Shown here one piece after another: positions 8,391-18,200 of a DNA stretch of 64,000 nt. The DNA is from Vibrio sp. NTOU-M3. GTDB taxonomy: Bacteria; Pseudomonadota; Gammaproteobacteria; Enterobacterales; Vibrionaceae. The notes beneath the pieces were generated by a model that was not told where the DNA came from, made no database searches, and saw nothing but the letters and a program-made list of their open reading frames with translations. Numbering within the stretch: position 1 is the stretch's first letter; the number at the start of each line of letters is the position of its first letter. Made by a program: the position numbers and the translations under genes. The stretch is from the NCBI RefSeq assembly GCF_040869035.1, contig NZ_CP162101.1, forward strand, positions 62,001 to 126,000, given 5' to 3'.

Positions 8391-10861
8391 AAAAAGACCT
8401 CCAAGAAACCATGCTCTAATTTAAGATCACTATCACCATTTCTTTCTTGCTCTAAATACTCCTCAAAAATTGATAATGCATCTTCCATCGTTTTCTGTGG
8501 CTGGCCATATGGTGATGTGGGTAAACTCGCCCATTCATATGCATACCCTCTTTTTTCTCCACCTTCATCTAAAGATATTGATTCTTCGATATTTCCAGAT
8601 ATCAATAACGGCCACGCATACCTACGTTTGTACTTTAGTAATATAACACCAAATAAGTCTTGATTCCGTGGGCTAAAATCGTCAACCTTATACTTACGCC
8701 GCCGTGCGACCATATTGTCATCATCCCATGTTTTTTCCATGACCTGATACGCACCAGCTGCAGTTGACGTTGTGTTTCCAAATGGCCGATGAATTCTAGG
8801 GTGGTCGTCCCATGATTTGTCATAATCTTTTATAAACGACTTTCCTCCAAATAAAGTTTCATATCCTTTATTTCCGACAGTTCCTTCGCCAACCCTTATC
8901 ATTCTCATAAAGGCACGTACATATAATTCTGCCTCAGAAACTTGATGTACAGCTCGATTAGGTACTGGCCACCAGTTCCAGACGTCCTTTGCTAGGCTAA
9001 GATCTGACTCAACATCTGGCATCCAAATTAAGTTATCAATTCTTGATTTTTCATGCTTAATCAAGCTCTTAAACTCTGGGTTACCATACTGTTCAACTAG
9101 CTTATCTAAAAATGGTTTTTCATCTGATTTGGCTGCCCATTCACTTTCATGCTTGGCAACAACGTATTTGCAACTATCCCATGGCGTCAGATTTTCGATG
9201 ATATCAGAACCGGGAATATCTTCTTCTCCCAAGTTCAGTTTTTGAACCAATTCCTTAAAAAAGCTCGATGGTTCATCTTGATCTAAGAAACCGTCGCATG
9301 ACTCAACATCTTCAATAAACTTTAGTTCTTTCAGAGTGTTGCAGTCCTCATTTTCGCCGAGGAAAGCGTCCGTGAAATACGCTGGTGGCTTATCAACAGA
9401 AAACATCTCAAAATGCACTTGATGCCGAGTTTCAAACAGTTGAGGTGTGCTCAATGCCGCTACATCAAACCTTCCTAAATACCCTATATCATCGCCAGCC
9501 TTAACAAATAGTTTCGAGTTTTTTCCAAAGCTATTTACTTTATTAAACTCTACGGGTTCAGCTTTTATCACTTTTACAAACTGCTCTTCAACACATAACC
9601 AAGCAGCTCTAACAACTTGGCCATCTTTGATTACATCATTATTAGGAAAAGAGCAGCGCGCCATTAAATATGTCGAGTTACCTATATTTTGTAAGCTACA
9701 ATCTTTAGCACGGCTGTATTTGATCAAGGTTCCTTTGGGGATGTCATATTGGTGTTCCCCTGCTTCTATTACGCCATTATTAACAGCTGGATCTGTTCTT
9801 CCTCTCAGCAAATCAGTTATTGTTTCTGCTAAGACTTCTGTATAGATCCATTTTGGAAGTTGATATGGCCTTGTAAACCCGTTGAATAAATTGTCAGGGG
9901 CAGGAATTTTTGAATCAGCAATCCATACAGTGGCCTCAGGGGAGACATTAACACTTGTCGAGATTGAACCTTTGTTATCAATGATCTTATACGCAGACAT
10001 CATATAGTTACCACTACGTTTTTCTTCGATGTCTCTTTGCTTAACTAATTTGGAACCAATCGGTAGTGTGAATGAAATCGAATTAATGTCTGCAACTGAC
10101 CTAACGTTACGCCTCTCAATTAGTTCCATACACGAAACTTTAACATCAACACACTGTGAAACTTGGTATTGTCGAATCGTATAATGACTGTTTTTCAAAA
10201 ATGTACTTGTTATATCTTGAGGTTGCTTTTCTTTATAAGTAGCAATCCAAAGTTTATTACCTTCAACCGCTAGTTCGTCTTTATTGCCTTTATTATTAAT
10301 GATGGTAAAGGGTTTAAAAATATATCCGTCGGCAGCAACTTCATTGTCATTTGTTGCTTCTATAATACAGCCTGATTCTAATGTTGTTTTTTCATCAGCA
10401 AGTCCAGCTGATGGTCGAGCATTCCTGTTCTCAGTCATTAAAAAACGTTGATTATCACTCTGCTCACGGTGAGGTATGCAAGCTGGAGCTAAATGCATAT
10501 ATAGCGAGTAAAAGGTAAACTTTTCGCAGGAATCACTAGGATTTGTATATGAGTGCTGAAGTAAACAAAAATCATTGCTGTAAGGAAGCTCAGCCCCTTT
10601 AAAGTTTGAGATTTGATACTGATTGTTAAGTCGACAAGCGACGACACAACCATCTGCAATCGCTCGAACAGGTTTCTGATCTTTAATCCAAGCTGCATTT
10701 TTCTCTGTGAAATGTAACCCGCCGTGCCACGAGTTATTATTCGGATTGTAGCCAAACTGGCCGATAGATTCTTTTTTTACCTGATGTTCAAACTCCTGTT
10801 GATCTTTAAACTCAGTACCATCTTCTTTTGCAATCGGATATAGAAATTTCATTTTAATCAC
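8387..10861 (-). CDS. VgrG-linked T6SS effector: M23-like plus GH104 lysozyme domains
   Basis: An 824-residue protein whose ATG overlaps the vgrG stop (ATGA). The N-terminal part resembles a LytM/M23 metallopeptidase: WHGGLH (His46, His50), VRAIADGCVVA (65-75), YSLYMHL (His123), then, after a gap of about 330 residues, GDDIGYLG (456-463) and RHQVHFEMF (His480, His483). Two positions deviate from classical M23: HxxxH replaces HxxxD, and Gln replaces the first His of HxH. The insertion holds three SH3-like units (about 163-210, 266-317, 373-429), two ending WIA and the third WLC. Residues about 645-805 match the lambda R endolysin family (GH104): VGEGT with catalytic Glu659, STAAGAYQVM, DFSPRNQDLF and YEWASLPTSPYGQ. 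It probably degrades target-cell peptidoglycan after VgrG-dependent delivery. No signal peptide is present, as expected for T6SS cargo. Confidence 0.82.
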   Translation of the reverse strand: MIKMKFLYPIAKEDGTEFKDQQEFEHQVKKESIGQFGYNPNNNSWHGGLHFTEKNAAWIKDQKPVRAIADGCVVACRLNNQYQISNFKGAELPYSNDFCLLQHSYTNPSDSCEKFTFYSLYMHLAPACIPHREQSDNQRFLMTENRNARPSAGLADEKTTLESGCIIEATNDNEVAADGYIFKPFTIINNKGNKDELAVEGNKLWIATYKEKQPQDITSTFLKNSHYTIRQYQVSQCVDVKVSCMELIERRNVRSVADINSISFTLPIGSKLVKQRDIEEKRSGNYMMSAYKIIDNKGSISTSVNVSPEATVWIADSKIPAPDNLFNGFTRPYQLPKWIYTEVLAETITDLLRGRTDPAVNNGVIEAGEHQYDIPKGTLIKYSRAKDCSLQNIGNSTYLMARCSFPNNDVIKDGQVVRAAWLCVEEQFVKVIKAEPVEFNKVNSFGKNSKLFVKAGDDIGYLGRFDVAALSTPQLFETRHQVHFEMFSVDKPPAYFTDAFLGENEDCNTLKELKFIEDVESCDGFLDQDEPSSFFKELVQKLNLGEEDIPGSDIIENLTPWDSCKYVVAKHESEWAAKSDEKPFLDKLVEQYGNPEFKSLIKHEKSRIDNLIWMPDVESDLSLAKDVWNWWPVPNRAVHQVSEAELYVRAFMRMIRVGEGTVGNKGYETLFGGKSFIKDYDKSWDDHPRIHRPFGNTTSTAAGAYQVMEKTWDDDNMVARRRKYKVDDFSPRNQDLFGVILLKYKRRYAWPLLISGNIEESISLDEGGEKRGYAYEWASLPTSPYGQPQKTMEDALSIFEEYLEQERNGDSDLKLEHGFLEVFL

Positions 10862-13047
10862 CCTGAAAAGTTAAATGGTACGAACCCTTTTGAGCTCTTC
10901 TCTTTTTCTGCATCTTCTACCACATCTACATCATTTTTTGAGGACGTTGATGTCGTGTCTACTGTTGCAGATGTATCATTTGTAGGCATCGATTGAATAG
11001 GGGCTTTCTTTTTCAAATCAACATCTGTTATTACATCAGCTTCTGCCCCCTGTTTAGATGCCAAAATAGTGGCTTGTGTTAATTCTTCCGGTGTCGCTAA
11101 CTCTTTAAGTACATTGGGTAATTCAGCTTGTTGACCCGCATATCCACTGCCACTACCCGCACTGCCACCAGAATTTAAATTAATTCCTGCACCCACCATA
11201 TGTACGCCCGCAGGATCTATTTTTACAAAGCTACCTGCTGCTTTCACCGTAATTTCTGAGCCAGCCTCTATAACTACTTTTTGACCTGCCTTAACATGGA
11301 TCTGATTTGCGGCCTCGTTAACCCAAACTTTGCCGGTTTTAACGTGCAGAGAACCGTCCACAATAAGTGTTTTGTTAGACGTTACCTTTTCACGAGACTC
11401 ACCACCCACCGTCACATGTTGGTTGCTCTTTATCTGCGTAAAGCTGTCATTCTCCACCGTCAGGTGCTTATCATGCTTAATGTGTGTGGTGTGGTCATTC
11501 TTGATTTCTGCATCAAAGTCTTTCTGAGCATGCAAGTAAACCTGCTCTACCCCCGCTTGGTCTTCAAAACTGATTTCATTAAAACCACTGCCTTGGTGGG
11601 TTTCACTGCGTATCACGGTTTTGGTTTTATTGTCCGGCAGTGTATAAGGCGAGGTATTGGTCGCGTGATAGGTACGGCCAGTGATAATCGGCTGGTCTGG
11701 GTCGCCGTTTAGGAATGAGACAATGACTTCATGACCAATGCGAGGGATTGCAATCATGCCGTATTGACTGCCCGCCCAGCCTTGTGAGACACGTACCCAG
11801 CACGAGCTCTTGTCATCCCCATTCGAATATCGGTCCCAAGGGAAGTGGATTTTGACCCGGCCATGTTCATCACAGAAGATTTCTTCCCCTTCAGGGCCCA
11901 CGACAGTGGCAATCATCGGGCCATCCACCTGAGGTTTACTTTGGGGCGTAGCCTGCCAAGTGATGTTCGCGGGCACCAGTTTGAACTGGTTGGTGTAAGT
12001 GGTGGTGCCGTTGCCCCCTTCTTCTTCCAAAGCTTGATGCTGAGTCCCTTGATGGTGAACCTGAACCACTAACCAGTCTCGGTTTAATGCCGTATCAAGG
12101 TGCTCTTGCAGGTCAAACTTGTAACCAGACTGAAGCTGCGGGTGGTTACTTTTCCCGGTTGCAGTATGGGCATCACGTCTGAGGTAGTCTAAGCGGATTT
12201 GGTTAAACGCTTTGCCATTATCATCGTCTTTAAAACGTCCCGGTGCATCAAAGTGTTCATACACGTCAGTGCGTTGGTAAGTCATCTCAGTGCCAAGAGC
12301 TTGTTGCTCAAACCCATAAGCGGGCTTTTTAAAGCTGTAGTCTTTTAATGCGGTATGACTGACTTCCGTTTGAGTGTGGGTTTCTAATTGAGAGATGTAA
12401 GGCGTATCGATGGCGCCGCCACTTAATACGTTGTAAGGGACAGGCAAACCAAGTTGAGGGAGGCTTTCACTGGAGTCGGTAAACAACAGGGTGTGTTTTC
12501 CCTCTTCATGGATAAAGCTGTACACCAAACCTTCTTCAGCCGCTAAGCGATGGAGAAAATCTAAATCGGTTTCTCGGTACTGAACACAGAACTCACGCTG
12601 AGCACAGTCACGCTTTAAGGAAAAGGCATAGTCGTTAATCCCCATTTCCTGAAGCAGGACAGAAAGAATTTCAGGGACGGTTTTTAACTGGAAGATACGG
12701 CTGTTATGGCGCAGGGATAAACGTTCAAGGGCAGGAACTAAGGTTAAGGCATAGAAGGTGTGATGATGGCCGGTATCACCCTTGGTGAAGTTACGGGCAA
12801 TACCATGAACCCGTTGAACAATCTGACCGTTGAGTTCAATTTCCAACTGAATGGTCTTATCCACCACTTGGTCAGCGGTGAGGTTGGCTTTACGGCTGGC
12901 CAGTGCCAGTTCATATCGGTAACCGTGACACAGGTTGCCATCATCCAAGCGACTTTGAGAAAGGGAGTCACTGCCATGATATTCCCGAACCACTAAAGTG
13001 CCGTCTTCTAGCCCATCGACGCGCAGATTGAAATTCAACGTTGCCAT
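10858..13047 (-). CDS. vgrG: T6SS spike protein VgrG (TssI)
   Basis: A 729-residue VgrG: gp27-like N-terminal part with REYHGSDSLSQSRLDDG and the YRETDLDFLHRLAAEEGL segment, gp5-like OB fold (DEHGRVKIHFPWDRYS, SCWVRVSQGWAGSQYGM, PRIGHEVIVSFLNGDPDQPIITGR), then the beta-helix repeats of the DUF2345-like needle (VTVGGESREKV...LIVDGSLHV...VVIEAGSEITV). The last ~85 residues form a low-complexity acidic tail (DTTSTSSKNDVDVVEDAEKEKSS) that is not an enzymatic domain. This tail and the following effector look more AT-rich than the vgrG core. The gene follows hcp by about 145 bp and is directly coupled to the effector, so the tail may recruit it. Confidence 0.95.
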   Translation of the reverse strand: MATLNFNLRVDGLEDGTLVVREYHGSDSLSQSRLDDGNLCHGYRYELALASRKANLTADQVVDKTIQLEIELNGQIVQRVHGIARNFTKGDTGHHHTFYALTLVPALERLSLRHNSRIFQLKTVPEILSVLLQEMGINDYAFSLKRDCAQREFCVQYRETDLDFLHRLAAEEGLVYSFIHEEGKHTLLFTDSSESLPQLGLPVPYNVLSGGAIDTPYISQLETHTQTEVSHTALKDYSFKKPAYGFEQQALGTEMTYQRTDVYEHFDAPGRFKDDDNGKAFNQIRLDYLRRDAHTATGKSNHPQLQSGYKFDLQEHLDTALNRDWLVVQVHHQGTQHQALEEEGGNGTTTYTNQFKLVPANITWQATPQSKPQVDGPMIATVVGPEGEEIFCDEHGRVKIHFPWDRYSNGDDKSSCWVRVSQGWAGSQYGMIAIPRIGHEVIVSFLNGDPDQPIITGRTYHATNTSPYTLPDNKTKTVIRSETHQGSGFNEISFEDQAGVEQVYLHAQKDFDAEIKNDHTTHIKHDKHLTVENDSFTQIKSNQHVTVGGESREKVTSNKTLIVDGSLHVKTGKVWVNEAANQIHVKAGQKVVIEAGSEITVKAAGSFVKIDPAGVHMVGAGINLNSGGSAGSGSGYAGQQAELPNVLKELATPEELTQATILASKQGAEADVITDVDLKKKAPIQSMPTNDTSATVDTTSTSSKNDVDVVEDAEKEKSSKGFVPFNFSG

Positions 13048-13080
13048 ACTTCTGTCCTTATCCCGCTATAAGCGTTAAAA

Positions 13081-13119
13081 CCTTAAGCAAGAAACAGCGG
13101 TGCTGCGCCTTGCTTAAGG
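13081..13119. repeat. Inverted repeat between hcp and vgrG (outer hairpin)
   Basis: CCTTAAGCAAG (13081-13091) pairs perfectly with CTTGCTTAAGG (13109-13119) around a 17-base loop. On the minus strand it is followed by TTTT. It lies in the hcp-vgrG transcript and may act as a partial terminator or a 3' stabiliser of hcp mRNA, which is needed in excess over vgrG. Confidence 0.7.
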
Positions 13120-13137
13120 CTTTTCCTTGAGTAATCA

Positions 13138-13165
13138 GCATTGCAGTGATAACGCACTGCAATGC
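13138..13165. repeat. Inverted repeat just after the hcp stop codon
   Basis: GCATTGCAGTG (13138-13148) and CACTGCAATGC (13155-13165) form a perfect 11-bp stem with a 6-base loop. There is no T-run on the minus strand, so an mRNA-stabilising or attenuating hairpin is more likely than a classic terminator. Confidence 0.65.
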
Positions 13166-13191
13166 TGGAGTTACTGAATTCAAGTCAAAGC

Positions 13192-13710
13192 TTACGCTTC
13201 AACTGGCTTACGCCAGTCATCAGAGCCTGAAGTACCTGCGTTTACGTGGTCCCACGTAATTTTACGGTAAGTCAGAGACACAGTTAGGTTTTGCGTGAAG
13301 TCAGACATCGCTGGGTCTTGGCAGTGTGGCATTTCACACTGGATATCAACGATAGAGGCGTTCTCAAGCTTGGTAGTAAAGAAGTTTTCTTGTTTACCTT
13401 CGATTGAAGTGCGGTACCACTTAAGCTCAACAGAAGACAGCTTCTCACCCGATGCCAGTGCGTTGTATAACAAAGGAACGGCTTTGTTCAGTGATACTGT
13501 GAACTGGAATGGTTTGTGAACACGTTGACCTGCTGGCTGACCTGATTGTGGGTCAGTTGGTACTGTCACAACGTGGTCGAATTTTTGTACCAGCATTTCA
13601 TCTTCGTGGCCTTCCACGTAAGAGTCACCGATAGAATCTGCAGTACATGCGCCAGCAGTGATAAGGCCCTGAACCTGACCTTCGATAGAGATATAACATG
13701 GAGTTGGCAT
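13192..13710 (-). CDS. hcp: T6SS tube protein Hcp (TssD)
   Basis: A 172-residue Hcp, the hexameric ring protein that stacks into the inner T6SS tube. Family hallmarks: N-terminal MPTPCYISIEGQVQGLITAGACTADSIGDSYVEG, the HVVTVPTDPQSGQPAGQRVHKPFQFTV segment, and YRKITWDHVNAG...DDW near the C-terminus. The ATG at 13710 was chosen because of the GGAAGGA ribosome-binding site 6-7 bases upstream; the open frame extends 38 codons further without support. A sigma-54 promoter lies about 60 bases upstream, so hcp and the vgrG-effector genes can be expressed separately from the structural operon. Confidence 0.95.
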   Translation of the reverse strand: MPTPCYISIEGQVQGLITAGACTADSIGDSYVEGHEDEMLVQKFDHVVTVPTDPQSGQPAGQRVHKPFQFTVSLNKAVPLLYNALASGEKLSSVELKWYRTSIEGKQENFFTTKLENASIVDIQCEMPHCQDPAMSDFTQNLTVSLTYRKITWDHVNAGTSGSDDWRKPVEA

Positions 13711-13767
13711 CGTAATCCTTCCTTTAATCCATTTTTGAATGAGTGGTTGATTGAACGAAGGGAACAG

Positions 13768-13783
13768 AGCAAGGGGGATGCCA
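13768..13783 (-). promoter_or_regulatory. Sigma-54 (-24/-12) promoter of hcp
   Basis: The minus strand reads TGGCATCCCCCTTGCT, matching the sigma-54 consensus TGGCAC-N5-TTGCW at all the key positions, with GG and GC correctly spaced by 10 bases. The start point should fall near 13757, giving a leader of about 47 bases before the hcp ATG. The cluster encodes its own sigma-54 activator, VasH. Confidence 0.82.
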
Positions 13784-13844
13784 ACCTCAAATCCACTAAA
13801 TTTCAATAAGTTAAAACAAAACAAGCAAATAACTGCCCCTTAAC

Positions 13845-13860
13845 GAGCAAATTATTGCTC
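13845..13860. repeat. Palindrome upstream of the hcp promoter
   Basis: GAGCAA-ATTA-TTGCTC, a perfect 6-bp inverted repeat overlapping the vasL stop codon, about 70 bases upstream of the sigma-54 element. Its position fits an activator (VasH) upstream site or a weak terminator; neither role is shown by the sequence. Confidence 0.4.
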
Positions 13861-15156
13861 TTCAGGCAAGATTTCTGATGGTGCGCCATTTCTTTGTTCT
13901 AATGCCAAGCGCTCTTCTAATTCCACCACCTTCCAACTCAAACTATTTAATCGCTCTTTAAGCACGGAAAATTCCATTTGTGCTTGGTCATAATCGCCCT
14001 GCTCAATGAGATCCTGCACATAACCCACTCGCCCATACACTGGCGATAAGCTCACTGCAAAATCTTCAAGCGATTTAGTTTGTCGCTGCAGTTCTCGCCA
14101 ACGCTCTTTCTTTGCTAACAAAGAGATATTGGCCATGCGGGTTCTTATCTCTTGAAAACGTTCAATAAACTGAGAGGTTAAAAGAAGTGCTTGCTCTTTT
14201 GATAGCGCCACAGATTCTTTTACTTGTTGGGTTAACTCTGAATCAGGAAATAGAGTATTCAGTACTTCAAGCTGTTGTTGGGCCCGAATTAACGGCAGCT
14301 CCACAGATGAATCGATCAAAGTTCCAATAGACTCACTATAAAGCGTTGTAATGCCCTGCTCTTCGTTGGCTACCGACTCCTGAGAATGAATGGTTAAATA
14401 ATGTAATGCTTGCTCCCTTCCCGCCAAATTTGGTGTGGTTAATTGCTGCTGAAAAGATATTTCATGGAACCAAGGCGTATTTTGATAAATAGCGTTCGTG
14501 CCAAATACCGAACCAATTCCCAATAGGAAACAACCAGCTAGCCACCAGCGTTGTTTGGCTTTTCCTTTACGAAGAACTTCAGCCTGATGCTCCTCGTCCA
14601 CTTTAACCAAAGAGTGGTATTTTGTTTCAATTCGATCAATATGCTCAAAAACGGCAAACGCCACCCCCTCAAAATCAACTTGGTATTCGGGTTGCTGATG
14701 TTCGATAAGCAGAAAAATTCGGTCAAAATAATTTTCGCACCGGTACAAGTCACGCAGAGAGTGATAATCAGGCTTAAGATCTTTTAACTCTCTGACGACA
14801 CGTGCATTCATCCAATCGAGAACTTCTTTACGCATTTTGGCCGTTTTGCTATCAGGCTTGTCAGCTCGACTAACACCTAAGCTCAATAATTCAAGAGCAT
14901 TCACGTAACCAGCAAGACCAGAGGTTTTCAAACAAGCCACAACATAATAACCACATAAAAGGAGATCGATACCGGGGCCACTAGCGAGCGTTTCACAATC
15001 AGCCTTTACTTTCTCCCAATCAATACTGCCACCAAAAGGGCCGTTACGGCGGTTAATCTCTTCTCTAACACGCTGATAGGTACTTTGATCTCTCAACGAA
15101 GCTGTGTCATCGACAATATGGAAAGGAACTTGGTCAATAAATAAGATATTGGACAT
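13852..15156 (-). CDS. vasL: T6SS accessory protein VasL
   Basis: A 434-residue protein with an N-terminal ImpA_N-type domain (FHIVDDTASLRDQSTYQRVREEINRRNGPFGGSIDWEKVKADCETL), shared with TssA. It has one membrane helix near residues 203-222 (WWLAGCFLLGIGSVFGTNAIY) and a C-terminal periplasmic helical region rich in Gln/Glu. This architecture and the position right after tssM match V. cholerae VasL (VCA0121). VasL-type proteins are related to TssA and are thought to help sheath assembly at the baseplate/membrane complex. Confidence 0.88.
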   Translation of the reverse strand: MSNILFIDQVPFHIVDDTASLRDQSTYQRVREEINRRNGPFGGSIDWEKVKADCETLASGPGIDLLLCGYYVVACLKTSGLAGYVNALELLSLGVSRADKPDSKTAKMRKEVLDWMNARVVRELKDLKPDYHSLRDLYRCENYFDRIFLLIEHQQPEYQVDFEGVAFAVFEHIDRIETKYHSLVKVDEEHQAEVLRKGKAKQRWWLAGCFLLGIGSVFGTNAIYQNTPWFHEISFQQQLTTPNLAGREQALHYLTIHSQESVANEEQGITTLYSESIGTLIDSSVELPLIRAQQQLEVLNTLFPDSELTQQVKESVALSKEQALLLTSQFIERFQEIRTRMANISLLAKKERWRELQRQTKSLEDFAVSLSPVYGRVGYVQDLIEQGDYDQAQMEFSVLKERLNSLSWKVVELEERLALEQRNGAPSEILPEEQ

Positions 15157-15206
15157 AGATACTTCGTCCTGAATTAAACGGAGCGACTTACGCCGCTCCT
15201 GATAAG

Positions 15207-18200
15207 TTAGTACAGTGTTTTTGATAATTTAAATGACTTAAACAGTCTATCCGTAAATGGGTTCGCATCAGATTCAGCATAAATCCGATAGGTCATGTCA
15301 CCACCATCGACTGCAAACTTAAAGTCAACCGATGTCGGACTTGCTGAAATCACTTCACCTTTCTCCAACAAGCGGAAGAACGCCCAAGGTCCTTGAAGAT
15401 TAATACTGCGTGGAGACTGATTCGGTTTTGCAGGAACAAGCGTGACTTTCGAAACAGCAGAATCACGCAAGGTATTTGGCCAGATAAGATCGACACTTTC
15501 GCGTGGACCATGACTGTACGCCAAGTACTGCCCATCGACGTTCAACACACTACGACGCTTATTATTAGTTAGACGCAGAGGTTCAATTGCAAAGTTCACA
15601 TCCAAGATACCTTTACGATTGAAGAACGCAGCCTGAATACGTTGAGCCTGCTTTATTTGCTCAAGAACATCTTTGCGGATGATGGATTGAGCATTATCGC
15701 CTTCATTCAGTGCCGAAGCATCTTCAATAAACATCTTTAACTGATGATTGTAAAAGCTGTCCAATGTACCATTCGGAGCAAAGAAGGCTTCAAAATCATT
15801 TAACGCTGCATCTTTTTTCGATTTCTGGCTGAAAGGATAACGACTGGCTAGCTTAGTCTCATAGGTTTTGTAAACATCTTCATACCAACGCACTTCCAAA
15901 TGCTTAATCGCTTCTTGCTTAACGACATACCAGCTTTCATCAGCAAGCTTTGCAACCATAGCATCAAGTGGTTGAGGTAAACCAGAAGAGATACGTCTCA
16001 AGGTATAGATCGGATCTGCATTAACGAGCTTTAACCGAGCCTTAGTGGCTTCTAGAGCAGCCATGCCTGCATCCGGAGATTCTTGAATGCCCTTGAGGTA
16101 ATTTTTCAGTTCTTCAACAGACGCCAATACTTCGTTGATATAAGCAGGTTGCTCTCCAACAGGTGCTAACATGTTATTCAGCTCAGAAAATGGTGCTTGG
16201 ATCATTGAAGCCACTTTGTATTTTGGTGACTTTAAGATCTCTTTCTGTGCATCTTCTCCAGTTGGTAATTGGGCGATCACCTGAGTATTAGTATCCAAAG
16301 TGCGGAGTAAACGCTGTAGCGGCTCAATGTTTCCTGTCAGGTTATCCAATACTGCAACGGCATCGTTGATATCCTGGAAGTACTTCATATCAATTTCGTT
16401 CAGTGCCGCTCGCCAAGTATTCACATAATCTGCGACATATAAATCTCGTATTTTGTCACGAAGAACCTGCTTGTCCGCTTCACTAAATTGGGCCGTTTTT
16501 GACTGTCCTAACACCCAGCTATCAATCAATGCTAAATCAGAAACTTGTTCTGACTCCGGAAGGAAATAGTCTTCAAAACCTTTTTTAGTCAACATCTGTG
16601 GAATGAACAACGCAGAACTGCGCTCGACACGCTCTTCGAATACCAGATCAAACACTGGACCAACGAGATTTCTTAAGTTGATGGAAGGGCCAAGTGCTGT
16701 TTGAGCCGTCAATTTTAGATTTCGATATACTCGCTGATCATTAGGCATAGAACCAAGGTCCGCTTGAACCTTTGCAATCATTACATCATAAGGCTTCATT
16801 ACCTGCTCTGCAGCAATATCGCCATTATTTCTGTCGCCAGCTAGATCGGTATGACGCATTGCATAATCAAGGTGCCCAAGGAGCTCCTCTTGCACTTTGC
16901 GTTGACCAGAAAACTCTTGTTGCCAATATTTACCGAAGAAATCGAGCACATATTCTTTGTAGCGCCCACTTTTATCTACCATCATGCGATAAACACGCAG
17001 TACCGCGAGCTTTTCTTCATCAGTTTCAGCTAAGTTAAGCTCAACAACTACATCCGCCATAAGAAGAGGCAAGAAACGGGTCTCCAACAAGTTCAGATAC
17101 GTTTCTTCCACTTTAGGTCCAATAGTATGGCCCTGATAAAGCCCAAAATCAGAAACATACATCGGTTTTTCACGGAAGAAACCGAACTCCAACGTAGCCT
17201 CACGAATTTTGTTTAATGGGATGAGAATGTCTTGCTGCGATGTTAAGCGTGAACTGGATGGAAATTGTTCCTTATATTCATTTACTTTTGACAATACCGC
17301 CGACGCTTGATTGGTATTGACCATGTAATAACGATGCCAAGTACCGACTAACAAAAGCGAAGCAATCGAGCAAGCAACAAATGATAACCCCATCAAACGA
17401 CGCTTTTGCTTAGCAACACGAAAGTTATCCGACGCAAGCCCTGCTTCAGGGTAAATGACGTTGCTAAATAGCTTTTGAGTAAAATAGACGGTGGAATTCT
17501 TTGCCTGTTGAGCTTTATTGACCGCATGAGTCAATCCATAGCGACGTGAGGCTGCATCATCAAATGCATTCGTAGGAACCCCTTGCTGATAAACCGAAGT
17601 AAAGTAGACACCACGAACTAGCGCTGATGTGGAGAACTGATCACTTGATAACGCATCTTGGAAGAACTCCTTCAAAATATCTTTTAAGCCAGCAATTTGA
17701 CGAGTAAAACTGTAAATTGCATTTCGCTCTTCAAGTGACATAGGTGTCGCAGCGGCTTCAGGTAACAGTTCGTTAATTCGCTCAACAAACTGACCATATT
17801 CATTAATAAATTCTTCCAGCCAATGATCAAGTTCATCAACAGAGTCTAATGAGAAGGTGAAACCTAGAACTTCTTCGCGCTGTTTCTTTGTGTATTGTTT
17901 AAAGAATGGTTCAAAGCCGTGAAGTAAGTCGAGTTTAGTCAATGAGACGTACACCGGTAGGCGGGTCGATAATGTTTCCATCAACTCACGTAAGCGAGCA
18001 CGGAGTAAACTAGCATACGCTTTTCGTTCAGTTGCTGTTGCCGTTGCCAAATGTGATAGGTCAAGCGCCAACACAATACCATTTAGCGGTCGACGGCTGC
18101 GAGTACGATCAAGCCAATTGATGAAGTGAAGCCAAAGCCTGCGTTCCATTTCTCCATCATTGTCTTCACTCCGATTGCCTTGAGTAAGCAGTTCACCATC

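Noticed and set aside
9447..9845. 132-codon open frame antisense to the T6SS effector
   Set aside because: It lies wholly inside an effector with clear domains, and its product resembles no protein.
11281..11712. 143-codon open frame antisense to vgrG
   Set aside because: It lies opposite the beta-helix repeats of vgrG, whose regular codons leave the opposite strand open.
13192..13824. Longer Hcp with a 38-residue N-terminal extension
   Set aside because: The extension crosses the sigma-54 promoter and lacks a ribosome-binding site; the ATG at 13710 gives a normal Hcp.
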